Assembly (NCBI RefSeq): GCF_947255005.1 | Contig: NZ_CAMYFI010000047.1 | Location: 1-17,951 of the forward strand | Reading direction: 5' to 3' | Source of the DNA: an uncultured Tessaracoccus sp. | Lineage (GTDB): Bacteria > Actinomycetota > Actinomycetes > Propionibacteriales > Propionibacteriaceae | DNA length: 17,951 nucleotides | Part shown: positions 1 to 7,428 of the stretch, one piece after another | Position numbering within the stretch: position 1 is the first letter of the stretch | How the letters are laid out: each line of letters begins with the position of its first letter | Made by a program: the position numbers and the translations under genes | Notes under the pieces: generated by a model | What the model was told of the DNA's origin: nothing | What the model saw: the letters and a program-made list of their open reading frames with translations, nothing else | Databases searched by the model: none

Positions 1-593
1 CGGCCGCCGCCGAAGAACTCCCCGACGCCGTCCCGGTCATGGACCCCTTCCACGTTGTCCGCCTCGCCGGCGACGCGTTGGACCAGTGCCGACGCCGAGT
101 GCAGCAGGACACGGTCGGGCATCGCGGCCGCGCCGGTGACCCGCTCTACAAAGCGCGCCGCACCCTGCACACCGGCGCGGACCTGCTCACCGAGAAACAG
201 ACCGCCCGCCTGGAGGCTGTGTCCGCGATCGAAGAGCACGTCGAAGTCGAAGCGACCTGGGGTATCTACCAGCGCATCGTCGCCGCCTACCGGGAACCCG
301 ACAAGAAGAAGGCCAAACAGATGATGCACGCCGCGATCGATGCGATCACCACCGGCGTCCCCGCCGCGCTCGTAGAGATCCGCCGGCTCGGCCGCACCAT
401 GGGCCAGCGCGCCACCGACATCCTCGCGTTCTTCGACCGCCCCGGGACATCGAACGGGCCAACAGAGGCGATCAACGGCCGACTCGAACACCTCCGCGGC
501 TCCGCGCTCGGCTTCAGGAACCTCACGAACTACGTCGCGCGCAGCCTGCTCGAAGCCGGAGGCTTCAGACCCCACCTACACCCTCGTTCGTGA
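1..593 (+). CDS. ISL3-family transposase, C-terminal part (5' truncated by window edge)
   Basis: This is the C-terminal half of a DDE transposase of the ISL3 family (DDE_Tnp_ISL3), which cuts and rejoins IS ends. The frame is open from base 3, so the gene begins outside the window. The first readable residues run AAAEELPDAVPVMDPFHVVR, which is typical of the middle of the family. Near the C-terminus the block TSNGPTEAINGRLEHLRG carries the conserved glutamate of the DDE triad, and GFRNLTNYVARSLLEAGGFRP closes the protein. About 197 residues are visible against roughly 400-440 for full members. No internal stop is seen, so the visible part could belong to an intact element. The TGA stop lies inside the element's terminal inverted repeat. 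The family assignment is secure; whether the whole element is active cannot be judged. Confidence 0.9.
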   Translation, partial: AAAEELPDAVPVMDPFHVVRLAGDALDQCRRRVQQDTVGHRGRAGDPLYKARRTLHTGADLLTEKQTARLEAVSAIEEHVEVEATWGIYQRIVAAYREPDKKKAKQMMHAAIDAITTGVPAALVEIRRLGRTMGQRATDILAFFDRPGTSNGPTEAINGRLEHLRGSALGFRNLTNYVARSLLEAGGFRPHLHPRS

Positions 594-599
594 AGAGCC
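577..599 (+). repeat. Right terminal inverted repeat of the ISL3 element
   Basis: The complement of 577-599 starts GGCTCTTCACGAACGAGG, which matches the known GGCTCTTC start of ISL3-family ends. It contains the transposase stop codon at 591-593. The partner repeat lies beyond the window, so this is recognised by family knowledge and not by pairing. Confidence 0.7.
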
Positions 600-645
600 G
601 AGAAACCCCTCGAGCTGCGTCTCTGCGTAGGCTCAACGTCTAGCT

Positions 646-661
646 CAAGGGAATTGACCCC
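646..661 (+). repeat. 16-bp copy of an IS256-type element end
   Basis: CAAGGGAATTGACCCC at 646-661 matches CAAGGGACTTGACCCC at 8693-8708 in 15 of 16 bases and in the same orientation. The second copy is the outer right end of the IS256-family element found downstream. Similarity stops immediately inward of the 16-mer, so this would be only the tip of an end, or an end of a different family member. The TTGACC inside it is placed like a -35 box for the iron operon. Confidence 0.5.
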
Positions 662-682
662 AGTCGAGAGTTAGGTTAGGCT
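654..682 (+). promoter_or_regulatory. Putative sigma-70-type promoter of the iron-uptake operon
   Basis: TTGACC at 654-659 is a good -35 hexamer. After exactly 17 bp, TAGGCT at 677-682 is an acceptable actinobacterial -10 (TAnnnT). The -10 lies inside the iron box, so regulator binding would block RNA polymerase. The predicted transcript would start near 689, leaving a leader of only about 18 nt. This is a pattern match and is not experimentally supported. Confidence 0.5.
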
Positions 683-689
683 AACCTAA
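671..689 (+). promoter_or_regulatory. DtxR/IdeR-type iron box (operator)
   Basis: TTAGGTTAGGCTAACCTAA is a perfect 19-bp palindrome: two 9-bp arms around a central G. It agrees fully with the known DtxR/IdeR consensus (TWAGGTWAGSCTWACCTWA). In actinobacteria the iron-loaded regulator binds such sites and represses iron-uptake genes. The site sits 17 bp upstream of the first start codon and overlaps the predicted -10 box. It is the strongest evidence in the window that the following transporter operon serves iron acquisition. Confidence 0.93.
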
Positions 690-706
690 GTGAAAGGGGG
701 TTTGCT

Positions 707-1300
707 GTGACAGACCGATCCGGTACAATTCGACGCTCAGCTCGCGGAGGATTAACCGACTCAATTCTAGGTACCCGAAATCTCATGATGGTGGCCTCCC
801 TGTCGGTGGTCGGCCTCATCATCCTCATCCCACTGAACTACATCGCGCCGGCGGGTGCGGCTTCGCAGAGCGCAGTCTGGCTCGGGGTGTCCCTTCTCGG
901 ACTTTGGGTCATTCCCTACCTCCTTCCTCTGGCCGTTGTGCGAAGGCCGGGCGCTTCGCTGCTGGCCGCGCTGATCATCGGAGTTGTGAGCGTATTTACT
1001 ACTCCCACTGGGCCTGCCGCGATTGTCGGTAACGTCATTGGCGGGCTCCTGGTTGAGTTTCCCATGGCGTTGATGCTGTACCGGAAGTGGACGTGGTGGG
1101 CGTATCTGATCTCCGCCGCATTCTTCGGGGCATTTAACAGCCTGTTGTACCTCACGCTGCTCAAGCACGCGGTGGGAATCTCGGTATCGGGACTGATCGT
1201 GCTGGTGGGAGTCACGTCGTCCGTCATTGGCGGTTTGGCCGTCGTCGGACTAACCCGTTTGCTCAACAATGCAGGCGTAGGCGTAGACCATCGTGAGTGA
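707..1300 (+). CDS. ECF transporter S component (substrate-binding membrane protein), YkoE/ABC_cobalt-like
   Basis: This small integral membrane protein (197 aa) is the likely substrate-capture subunit of an energy-coupling-factor (ECF) transporter. Hydrophobic segments lie at about residues 26-46, 56-76, 83-98, 103-124, 130-150 and 160-185. The central stretch GNVIGGLLVEFPMALMLYRK resembles the YkoE-type S proteins (ABC_cobalt family); the Trep_Strep/MptD S family is an alternative. A GTG start at 707 is chosen because AAAGGGGG at 693-700 is a good ribosome-binding site 6 nt away. ATG codons at 785 and 788 lack one and would cut the soluble N-terminus. It is the first gene after the iron box and overlaps the next gene by 8 nt. 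YkoE itself handles thiamine precursors, but the iron box argues for an iron-related ligand here. No S-component ligand motif lets me name the substrate. Confidence 0.75.
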   Translation: MTDRSGTIRRSARGGLTDSILGTRNLMMVASLSVVGLIILIPLNYIAPAGAASQSAVWLGVSLLGLWVIPYLLPLAVVRRPGASLLAALIIGVVSVFTTPTGPAAIVGNVIGGLLVEFPMALMLYRKWTWWAYLISAAFFGAFNSLLYLTLLKHAVGISVSGLIVLVGVTSSVIGGLAVVGLTRLLNNAGVGVDHRE

Positions 1301-3620
1301 AACGCTGGCCTCCACTTTGAGCAGCGAGCAACGGTCTGTGAGCGAGTCCGCGCGGGCGCTCCTGGCGGTTGAGGATCTTTCCGTTCACTACTTGGGTCAG
1401 GACCGGTGGGTGCTGCAACGTCCAAGCCTGGTCCACCTGAGCGGTCAGGTAACGGCCGTCATTGGGCCCTCTGGATGCGGTAAAACTACCTTCGTCCGAG
1501 CCGTGTGCGGCCTTGTGCCCCACTGTCTGCCGTCCGAATACTCCGGCAGCGTTCAAATTGCCGGCGCCGAAATCGCCGACGCCACGGTCCAGTTGATCGC
1601 TACCAATGTCGCCTACGTGGGACAAAATCCGGATGCCGCAGTCATTACCCGTACGGTGTATGACGATGTCGCGTTTGCGCTGCAGAACCTCTGCCTGCCT
1701 GTTCCTGAGATTGATCGACGGGTACGCGAGGCATTGGCTGCGGTTGGTCTGGAGACCAAGCTGTGGGAGAGCCCATGGAGATTATCGGGCGGCCAACGCC
1801 AGCGCCTAGCGATCGCGGTAGCACTGGCTATGCAGCCCCGCTTACTAGTCCTCGATGAGCCAACATCGACTATTGACACGCAAGGCACGGACGAGTTTTA
1901 CAGCGTCATCCAACAGCTGGTTAGCGATGGCGTGGGCATCGTGGTGATCGACCATGACCTCGACCCGGTCCTACCCCTGTGCGATCACGTCATAGCGCTC
2001 AACGCGCAGGGCGCGGTGATCGCGCAGGGAACTCCACATGAGGTTTTTCTCAGCCATACCGCGGAACTTGAGGCGTGCGGAGTGTGGCTGCCCCGTGCGT
2101 TACGCGACGAATCCCCGCACCACGCCTTGACCTGCGAGCAGGCGGGCATTCGAGTTCCCCGCATCACGGATATCTGTGGTGATTCGGTGCAATATCAGCG
2201 GCGCACCGAAGCAGGATGGGAAACCATCGATGCGATTGACACGCTCGACGGTGGAGGCAGCGCCACGGTAGAGCTGGCAGATTTCTGTGTTCCCGGACGT
2301 TCCCCAGCTATCTCTATGCGGCTACGGGGTGGCGAGTTTATCGCGCTTATAGGGCCGAATGGCGCAGGCAAAACATCCCTGCTCGCGGCGCTGGCGGGTC
2401 TCATACCATCAAAGGCACAACGCGCTACGGTCTGCGGAGAGGTTGTGCGGCGAGGGCGGCACCAGGTCGGCTACGTGTTTCAAAACCCGGAACATCAGAT
2501 GGTTTGTTCCACCGTGGCTGGCGAAATCTCCACGGGGGATGTTTCCGCGTCTAAAGCCGAGGCTATTGTGGAGCAATTCCATCTCTCCCAGTATCGAGAC
2601 CAACACCCGTTGACTCTCTCAGGCGGCCAGATTCGTAGACTATCGGTGGCTACGATGGTCGCCGAGAGCCGCGATGTGATTGTCCTTGACGAGCCCACGT
2701 ACGGCCAGGACTGGGCGAATACCTGCGAACTCATGGCCTTCATCGACGAACTGCGCGCTGAGGGCAGAACCGTCATCATGGCCACCCACGACCTAGAACT
2801 TGCCCTATCACGCTGCAGCCACATCATCGCGCTACCTGCTGCCGTTAGCGAAACTCGTGAAAACGCCGCATCCGCAGCACCAGCGAACCCGCCTTCGCCG
2901 TCCGTGCCCCGTGGACTCTTCTCATCGTTCAATCCTGTGACGTTGCTATTGGCGCTAATCCCGGCGATGGTCATGGTGTTCGTATGCAAGGACCCGGCCG
3001 TCAATGTTGGAGTGCTCATCGCAGCGAGCCTGGCCATGGTAGCCGCGAGAGCGAGTCGCGCTCGAACGGTCATGTCACTGCTAGCACCCTGGGTCATCGC
3101 AGCTGTGCTACTGCCGGTGTTCCGCTACAACTACACCATTGAAGAGGTCAGCCCAATCTACAATTACGGTGGCGAGCTTGCGGCAGCGAGCGGTATCGGG
3201 GCACTGTTGTCCCTCATGCTGCTTTCAGGCATCAGCACTCATCCGGAAGCGCTGCTTCGCACGTTGACGACGACGTTCAAGCTTCCCTATCGGGTCACTG
3301 CGGCGGGAGCTGCGGCTGTCGCCTTCGTCACTCGTTTCCGGCAAGATTTCCAGCTGTTGCGCACAGCGCGGGCATTGCGGGGTATTGGGGCATCATGGGG
3401 GCCGTTAGCGCCCGCAATTCGATGGGTGGGTTCCCTCGTGCCGCTGGCGATCCTCGCCGTCCAGCACGGCGAACGGGTTGCCCTGTCGATGGATTCACGT
3501 GGCTTTAGCGCCTATCCGCGGCGCACGGAACTCCAACACACACCGTGGCAGGTGCGAGATTGGTGCCTGGTGGGCCTCCTTTGGGCCGTTACTGCGTTGC
3601 TGTGGTGGTGGCGCCAATGA
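1293..3620 (+). CDS. Fused ECF transporter: ATPase-ATPase-T component in one protein
   Basis: This 775-aa protein combines the whole ECF energising module. ATPase 1 (about residues 22-260) has Walker A GPSGCGKTT (58-66), Q-loop Q111, signature LSGGQ (164-168), Walker B LLVLDEP (184-190) and switch His221. ATPase 2 (about 322-515) has GPNGAGKTS (354-362), Q397, LSGGQ (442-446), VIVLDEPT (462-469) and His499. Residues 541-775 form an EcfT/CbiQ-like membrane domain with several hydrophobic segments and two Ala/Ser-Arg-Ala/Gly coupling motifs, TARALRG (691-697) and SMDSRGF (732-738). Both nucleotide sites look intact. Usually these are two or three proteins (EcfA, EcfA', EcfT; or YkoD plus YkoC), so the triple fusion is unusual. 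The GTG start at 1293 overlaps the S-component stop (GTGAGTGA), which suggests coupled translation; GTG 1338 is a weaker alternative. It should power the S protein of 707-1300. Confidence 0.88.
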   Translation: MSETLASTLSSEQRSVSESARALLAVEDLSVHYLGQDRWVLQRPSLVHLSGQVTAVIGPSGCGKTTFVRAVCGLVPHCLPSEYSGSVQIAGAEIADATVQLIATNVAYVGQNPDAAVITRTVYDDVAFALQNLCLPVPEIDRRVREALAAVGLETKLWESPWRLSGGQRQRLAIAVALAMQPRLLVLDEPTSTIDTQGTDEFYSVIQQLVSDGVGIVVIDHDLDPVLPLCDHVIALNAQGAVIAQGTPHEVFLSHTAELEACGVWLPRALRDESPHHALTCEQAGIRVPRITDICGDSVQYQRRTEAGWETIDAIDTLDGGGSATVELADFCVPGRSPAISMRLRGGEFIALIGPNGAGKTSLLAALAGLIPSKAQRATVCGEVVRRGRHQVGYVFQNPEHQMVCSTVAGEISTGDVSASKAEAIVEQFHLSQYRDQHPLTLSGGQIRRLSVATMVAESRDVIVLDEPTYGQDWANTCELMAFIDELRAEGRTVIMATHDLELALSRCSHIIALPAAVSETRENAASAAPANPPSPSVPRGLFSSFNPVTLLLALIPAMVMVFVCKDPAVNVGVLIAASLAMVAARASRARTVMSLLAPWVIAAVLLPVFRYNYTIEEVSPIYNYGGELAAASGIGALLSLMLLSGISTHPEALLRTLTTTFKLPYRVTAAGAAAVAFVTRFRQDFQLLRTARALRGIGASWGPLAPAIRWVGSLVPLAILAVQHGERVALSMDSRGFSAYPRRTELQHTPWQVRDWCLVGLLWAVTALLWWWRQ

Positions 3621-3655
3621 ACGTTTCGAAAGACTCGACTCGACAGGAGCCCGAT

Positions 3656-5398
3656 GTGAGTATTTCCGTCGCCGCACTAATCCGCCCGGCCAAGGGCGCG
3701 ATGGTCCTTTCCGCAGTCCTCACAGCCTTAGGCGCTATCGTCACGCTGGTGCCGTTCGTCGCCTTACACAACATGGCCGCGATCTGGCTTGACGGGCAGG
3801 TGCGCACCGGCTGGACCGGAAAGCCGTGGGTTTGGGCCGTGATAGCGGTGCTTTCGCTGTTCGTGGGCCAATTGCTCTACCTGTTTGGATTGGGTGTCAC
3901 CCACGAGGCAGAAGCCAAGCTCCGACATCGGTTGCGCGGCAATGTGGTCCAAGCGCTGGGCAGTTTGCCCTTGGGTAGGGTCTCGCAGGTGCCGCACGGG
4001 GCCATCCGCAAGATGGTGTGTGACGATACCGCAGCCATCCATACTCTCGTTGCGCATGTTCCCGGTGATGTCACCAACGCCGTGGTCTCGATGGTCGTAG
4101 GCCTCGGGTATCTCGTGTGGGTCGATTGGCGACTGGCGCTCGCGCTCTTTGGAACGTGGGCCGTAGCGATCATGATCATCGTCAGCACGACCATGCGCGG
4201 CTATAGCGATATCACCGAGCGATTCGGACATGCCCAGACCGCACTGGCCGCAGCCACCGTCGAAATGCTTGAGGGCATTAAGGAGATCAAGAATTTCCAG
4301 GCCACCGATGCGACCCGAACGCGCTTTAACGCCGCCCGCCAGCAATTTTCTGCCATCTCCTTCGACTGGGTTCGTCGCTCCGGCAGAGCGATTAGTCTGC
4401 TCGGTTCGCTACTGCGTCCAGCCACGGTCTTCGTCACGGTCGCGTTACTGGCGGCGCTATTCGTCGCGCAGAATTGGAGCACGCTGTCGGCGACGCTGCC
4501 ATTCTTCCTGATCGCTCCCGGCATCCCGGAGGGGTTCACGGTGCTAGTCGGTCTGATGCAGCATATCTATGAGTCGCAGCTGGCGGCTCGCACCACGGCA
4601 GAGCTGCTTTCCGAGAAACCCATGCCCGAAGGCAGCCGCACCCAAGAAGAGGGCCCAAACCCCGGCCAAGTTGAGGTCTGTGAGGTTTCCTTCTCCTACG
4701 AGCCTGACGTGCCCGTTGTGCACGGTGTCTCCTTTACGGCTGAGCCCGGAACGGTCACGGCTCTGGTGGGCCCGTCGGGCGGAGGGAAGTCCACACTGGC
4801 CCGGCTGATTGCGCGCTTTTACGACGTCAATGATGGCGTGGTACGCATCAGCGGTGTGGATGTGCGCGAGGCGAGTTTTTCGTGGCTACTTTCCCGCGTC
4901 GCGATCGTCCTACAGGACGTAACGTTGTCGAACGATTCGGTCCATACCAATATCGCGCTGTCGAAACCGTCGGCAACGCGCGCCGAGGTCGAGGCAGCAG
5001 CCCGTGCGGCATGCATCCACGATCGCATTATGCGTCTGCCCGAGGGGTATGACACCGTGCTTGGCGAGGTTGGTGGCTTCCTCTCGGGCGGTGAGCGGCA
5101 ACGCATCACCCTGGCGCGAGCATACTTGCAGGATGCGCCGATCTTGATTCTCGACGAGGCCACCGCGCAAGCAGACCCCCAGTCGGAGCGTGCGATCCAC
5201 GAAGCGCTCAGCACCTTGGCATCCGGGCGCACGGTGATCATCATCGCGCATCGACTCGCCACCATCCGAGACGCCGACCAGATCCTCGTGATTGAGGACG
5301 GCCACATCACTCAGCGTGGTAGGCACGAGGACTTGGTCGACCAAGCGGGGACCTATAGCGAGATGTGGCGGGCCCAAGAACTCCATTACATGGCCTAA
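3656..5398 (+). CDS. Half-size ABC transporter (membrane domain plus ATPase), IrtAB/YbtPQ type, subunit 1
   Basis: This protein has an exporter-fold membrane domain (about residues 1-310, six hydrophobic segments) followed by an ATPase domain. Walker A is GPSGGGKST (372-380), the signature is LSGGERQRI, Walker B ends ILDEAT with D500/E501, and the switch His is in IIAHR. The D-loop reads AQAD in place of the usual SALD. Although the fold is that of exporters, IrtA/IrtB and YbtP/YbtQ of this class import ferric siderophores, and the iron box upstream favours that reading. There is no N-terminal siderophore-interacting (SIP) reductase domain as in IrtA. Start choice: GTG 3656 has AGGAG (3645-3649) 6 nt upstream and gives 580 aa. 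ATG 3617, overlapping the previous stop as ATGA, is a real alternative (593 aa). It likely pairs with the next gene as a heterodimer. Confidence 0.88.
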   Translation: MSISVAALIRPAKGAMVLSAVLTALGAIVTLVPFVALHNMAAIWLDGQVRTGWTGKPWVWAVIAVLSLFVGQLLYLFGLGVTHEAEAKLRHRLRGNVVQALGSLPLGRVSQVPHGAIRKMVCDDTAAIHTLVAHVPGDVTNAVVSMVVGLGYLVWVDWRLALALFGTWAVAIMIIVSTTMRGYSDITERFGHAQTALAAATVEMLEGIKEIKNFQATDATRTRFNAARQQFSAISFDWVRRSGRAISLLGSLLRPATVFVTVALLAALFVAQNWSTLSATLPFFLIAPGIPEGFTVLVGLMQHIYESQLAARTTAELLSEKPMPEGSRTQEEGPNPGQVEVCEVSFSYEPDVPVVHGVSFTAEPGTVTALVGPSGGGKSTLARLIARFYDVNDGVVRISGVDVREASFSWLLSRVAIVLQDVTLSNDSVHTNIALSKPSATRAEVEAAARAACIHDRIMRLPEGYDTVLGEVGGFLSGGERQRITLARAYLQDAPILILDEATAQADPQSERAIHEALSTLASGRTVIIIAHRLATIRDADQILVIEDGHITQRGRHEDLVDQAGTYSEMWRAQELHYMA

Positions 5399-5412
5399 GG
5401 AGAGACACGCTC

Positions 5413-7155
5413 ATGTGGAAACTAATGATCAGGGTCGTCAACAGGGCCGAGTTGCGTACGTTGGTGGGCTGGTTCGCCTTCTCCGCTGTCCTACAAGGCA
5501 TCACACTGGCGTTGATGATCCCCTTCCTTCGGGCATTATTCTCCCGCTCTGAAACCCTTGGCACCTGGCTCGTCGTCGTTGCCATCCTCGGCGCGATCAC
5601 GGTGACGGTCGACACCTTCGCGATGTACCGCTCCTATCGGATCAGCGTCTATGAAGTATGCGATACCTTAATTGATCGCGTAGCAGATCATGTCTTGCAG
5701 CTGCCGCTTGGGTGGTTTAATGCCAAACGCGAAGCGGACGTGGCTAATGCGACATCCAAGGAGATCAACACCCTGTCGCATCTGGCATCAATGGTGATCC
5801 CGAACCTGTGCAACGCCTTCATCGTGCCGTTGGTGATGCTCGTTGCCACCGCATTCATTGAGTGGCCGTTAGCTGTGGTCATGGCAGTGTCGATCTTGCC
5901 GTTTATTCTCACGTGGCGGAAAATGTCGGCGGCAACAACCAGAGCCAATGACATGGAAGACCGTACCTCGGCCGCCGCAGCCGGCCGGTTGATTGAGTTC
6001 GCCAGGCTACAACCGGTGCTTCGAGCCACGGGTGCCGCGACGTCGTGGGACCCCGTACAAGAGACTCTGCAAGCCGACTCTGAGGCGACGTTGGCCGGGC
6101 TTCGGATCAAGGGCCGACCTGCCCAAGGATTCAACCTCATCGCTAACGTGACTTTCGCGGTGGTGCTCGCCTTGGGGCTGTCGTTCGTGACCGGAGCGCG
6201 TCTGGACCCGATTGCGTATCTGGTGATCGCGGCGGTCAGTGCGCGCATGCTGCTGCCGCTCACAAAAGCCGCGCTCTACGCATCTGAGGTCGATAACGCC
6301 GCAGTGGCGTTGCGCCAGATGGGAATAATCCTTGATGCCGCGCCACTTGCCGAACCTGATTCCGAGCAGGCACGGGAACCGCGTGGGACGTCGATTGAAT
6401 TCCGAGGAGTGTCGTTTTCCTACGAGTCAGGCCGGCCTGTCCTAGACGATGTCTCGCTCACCGCCCCGCAGGGAGCAGTCACCGCACTAGTGGGGCCGTC
6501 AGGGGCCGGGAAGTCGACGATCTTGCGTCTCACCGCAAGGTTTTGGGATGTCGACGCCGGTAGCGTGACCATCGGCGGGGTGGACGTGCGCGAGATTCCA
6601 ACCACGCGGATCATGGAGCTGACCTCGATGGTGTTCCAGGACACCTACCTGTTTGACACCACGATCCGGGAGAATCTGCGGATTGCCCGCCCCAATGCGA
6701 CGGACGCCGAGTTGGAAGAGGCAGCTCGCAAGGCGAGACTTGATCGGGTGATTGAGGCGCTGCCTCACGGTTGGGATACCGAAGTGGGGCCTGCCGGGCA
6801 GAGCCTGTCTGGAGGTGAGCGCCAACGAGTGGCAATCGCTCGGGCATTCATCAAGGATGCTCCGATACTGCTGCTCGACGAGATTACCTCGGCGCTGGAC
6901 GGCGAGAATGAATCGGCGATTAGCGACGTCATCAGTCAACTATCTGAGGGCCGCACTGTGATCGTGGTAGCGCACAGACTATCCACCATAGATAGCGCCG
7001 ATCAGGTGGTCTTCCTCGAACCCTTAGCGGACGGTGCTATCGTCGCCGAAACCGGCACGCCTAAGGAATTGTCTAGTCGGCCCGGACGGTTCCACGATTT
7101 CGTGGCTGCCGCCGATGCGTCGTCTCGTTGGCAGCTGAGACACACCTCAGGTTAG
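5413..7155 (+). CDS. Half-size ABC transporter (membrane domain plus ATPase), IrtAB/YbtPQ type, subunit 2
   Basis: This is a second membrane-plus-ATPase half transporter of 580 aa, the same length as its partner with the chosen starts. The membrane domain covers about residues 1-310. The ATPase has Walker A GPSGAGKST (361-369), signature LSGGERQRV, Walker B LLLDEIT with D489/E490, a canonical SALD D-loop and VVAHR. All catalytic residues are present, so neither subunit looks like the degenerate half of an asymmetric ABC pair. The ATG at 5413 is preceded by AAGGAGAG (5397-5404), which begins within the previous stop codon; an upstream extension to 5365 would overlap the preceding gene and is less likely. 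It is the last gene of the iron-box operon. The predicted role is import of a ferric siderophore or similar iron compound together with subunit 1. A drug or peptide exporter is the alternative. Confidence 0.88.
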   Translation: MWKLMIRVVNRAELRTLVGWFAFSAVLQGITLALMIPFLRALFSRSETLGTWLVVVAILGAITVTVDTFAMYRSYRISVYEVCDTLIDRVADHVLQLPLGWFNAKREADVANATSKEINTLSHLASMVIPNLCNAFIVPLVMLVATAFIEWPLAVVMAVSILPFILTWRKMSAATTRANDMEDRTSAAAAGRLIEFARLQPVLRATGAATSWDPVQETLQADSEATLAGLRIKGRPAQGFNLIANVTFAVVLALGLSFVTGARLDPIAYLVIAAVSARMLLPLTKAALYASEVDNAAVALRQMGIILDAAPLAEPDSEQAREPRGTSIEFRGVSFSYESGRPVLDDVSLTAPQGAVTALVGPSGAGKSTILRLTARFWDVDAGSVTIGGVDVREIPTTRIMELTSMVFQDTYLFDTTIRENLRIARPNATDAELEEAARKARLDRVIEALPHGWDTEVGPAGQSLSGGERQRVAIARAFIKDAPILLLDEITSALDGENESAISDVISQLSEGRTVIVVAHRLSTIDSADQVVFLEPLADGAIVAETGTPKELSSRPGRFHDFVAAADASSRWQLRHTSG

Positions 7156-7315
7156 CGGACGCGGTCCCGGTGCCAGGCGCCAAGCCCTAAACCCACAGCT
7201 CGAATCGGAGTACCTCGACACGTTTGGCACACGTGGTGCTGTCGCGAACATGGCGCTAGTGGGATCATGTGCGAACAGCATCTCGCTGATGAGCGAGGGC
7301 GCTACTAATCACCAA
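7156..7315. other. Intergenic stretch between iron operon and IS256 element; no recognised gene
   Basis: These 160 bp follow the operon stop directly. GGTGCCAGGCGCC near 7168-7180 can fold into a short stem but has no T-run, so it is not a convincing terminator. A + frame stays open for about 55 codons from 7157 and closes inside the IS end, but its translation resembles nothing I know. It may be part of a gene broken by the IS insertion, or simply non-coding. Confidence 0.4.
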
Positions 7316-7345
7316 GGGAGTTGAGTCCCTCATAGTGGTGTAGCG
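7316..7345 (+). repeat. Left inverted repeat of IS256 element
   Basis: The 30-bp arm begins GGGAGTTGAGTCCCT and ends TAGTGGTGTAGCG. It pairs with the complement of 8680-8709 at 24 of 30 positions, and all six differences are transitions. Confidence 0.8.
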
Positions 7346-7428
7346 GGGTGGTCGTGCTGGACAGCAGGGCGGTCACCGCGTGATCCTCGAGTTTCGTCCG
7401 CTACAACTCACTCGCGAAAGGCCACACG

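Larger units (their letters stand above)
1..599 (+). mobile_element. ISL3-family insertion sequence, right-hand part
   Basis: The element enters from the left edge and ends near base 599. The outer end, read inward on the complement, begins GGCTCTTCACGAACGAGGGT; GGCTCTTC is the usual start of ISL3-family terminal repeats. An 8-bp target duplication would be bases 600-607 (GAGAAACC), but the left end is outside the window, so this cannot be checked. The IS ends only 72 bp upstream of the iron box of the uptake operon. Confidence 0.8.

Noticed and set aside
7157..7324. Open + frame of about 55 codons after the iron operon
   Set aside because: Its translation resembled no transposase or other family I could name; noted only as intergenic DNA.
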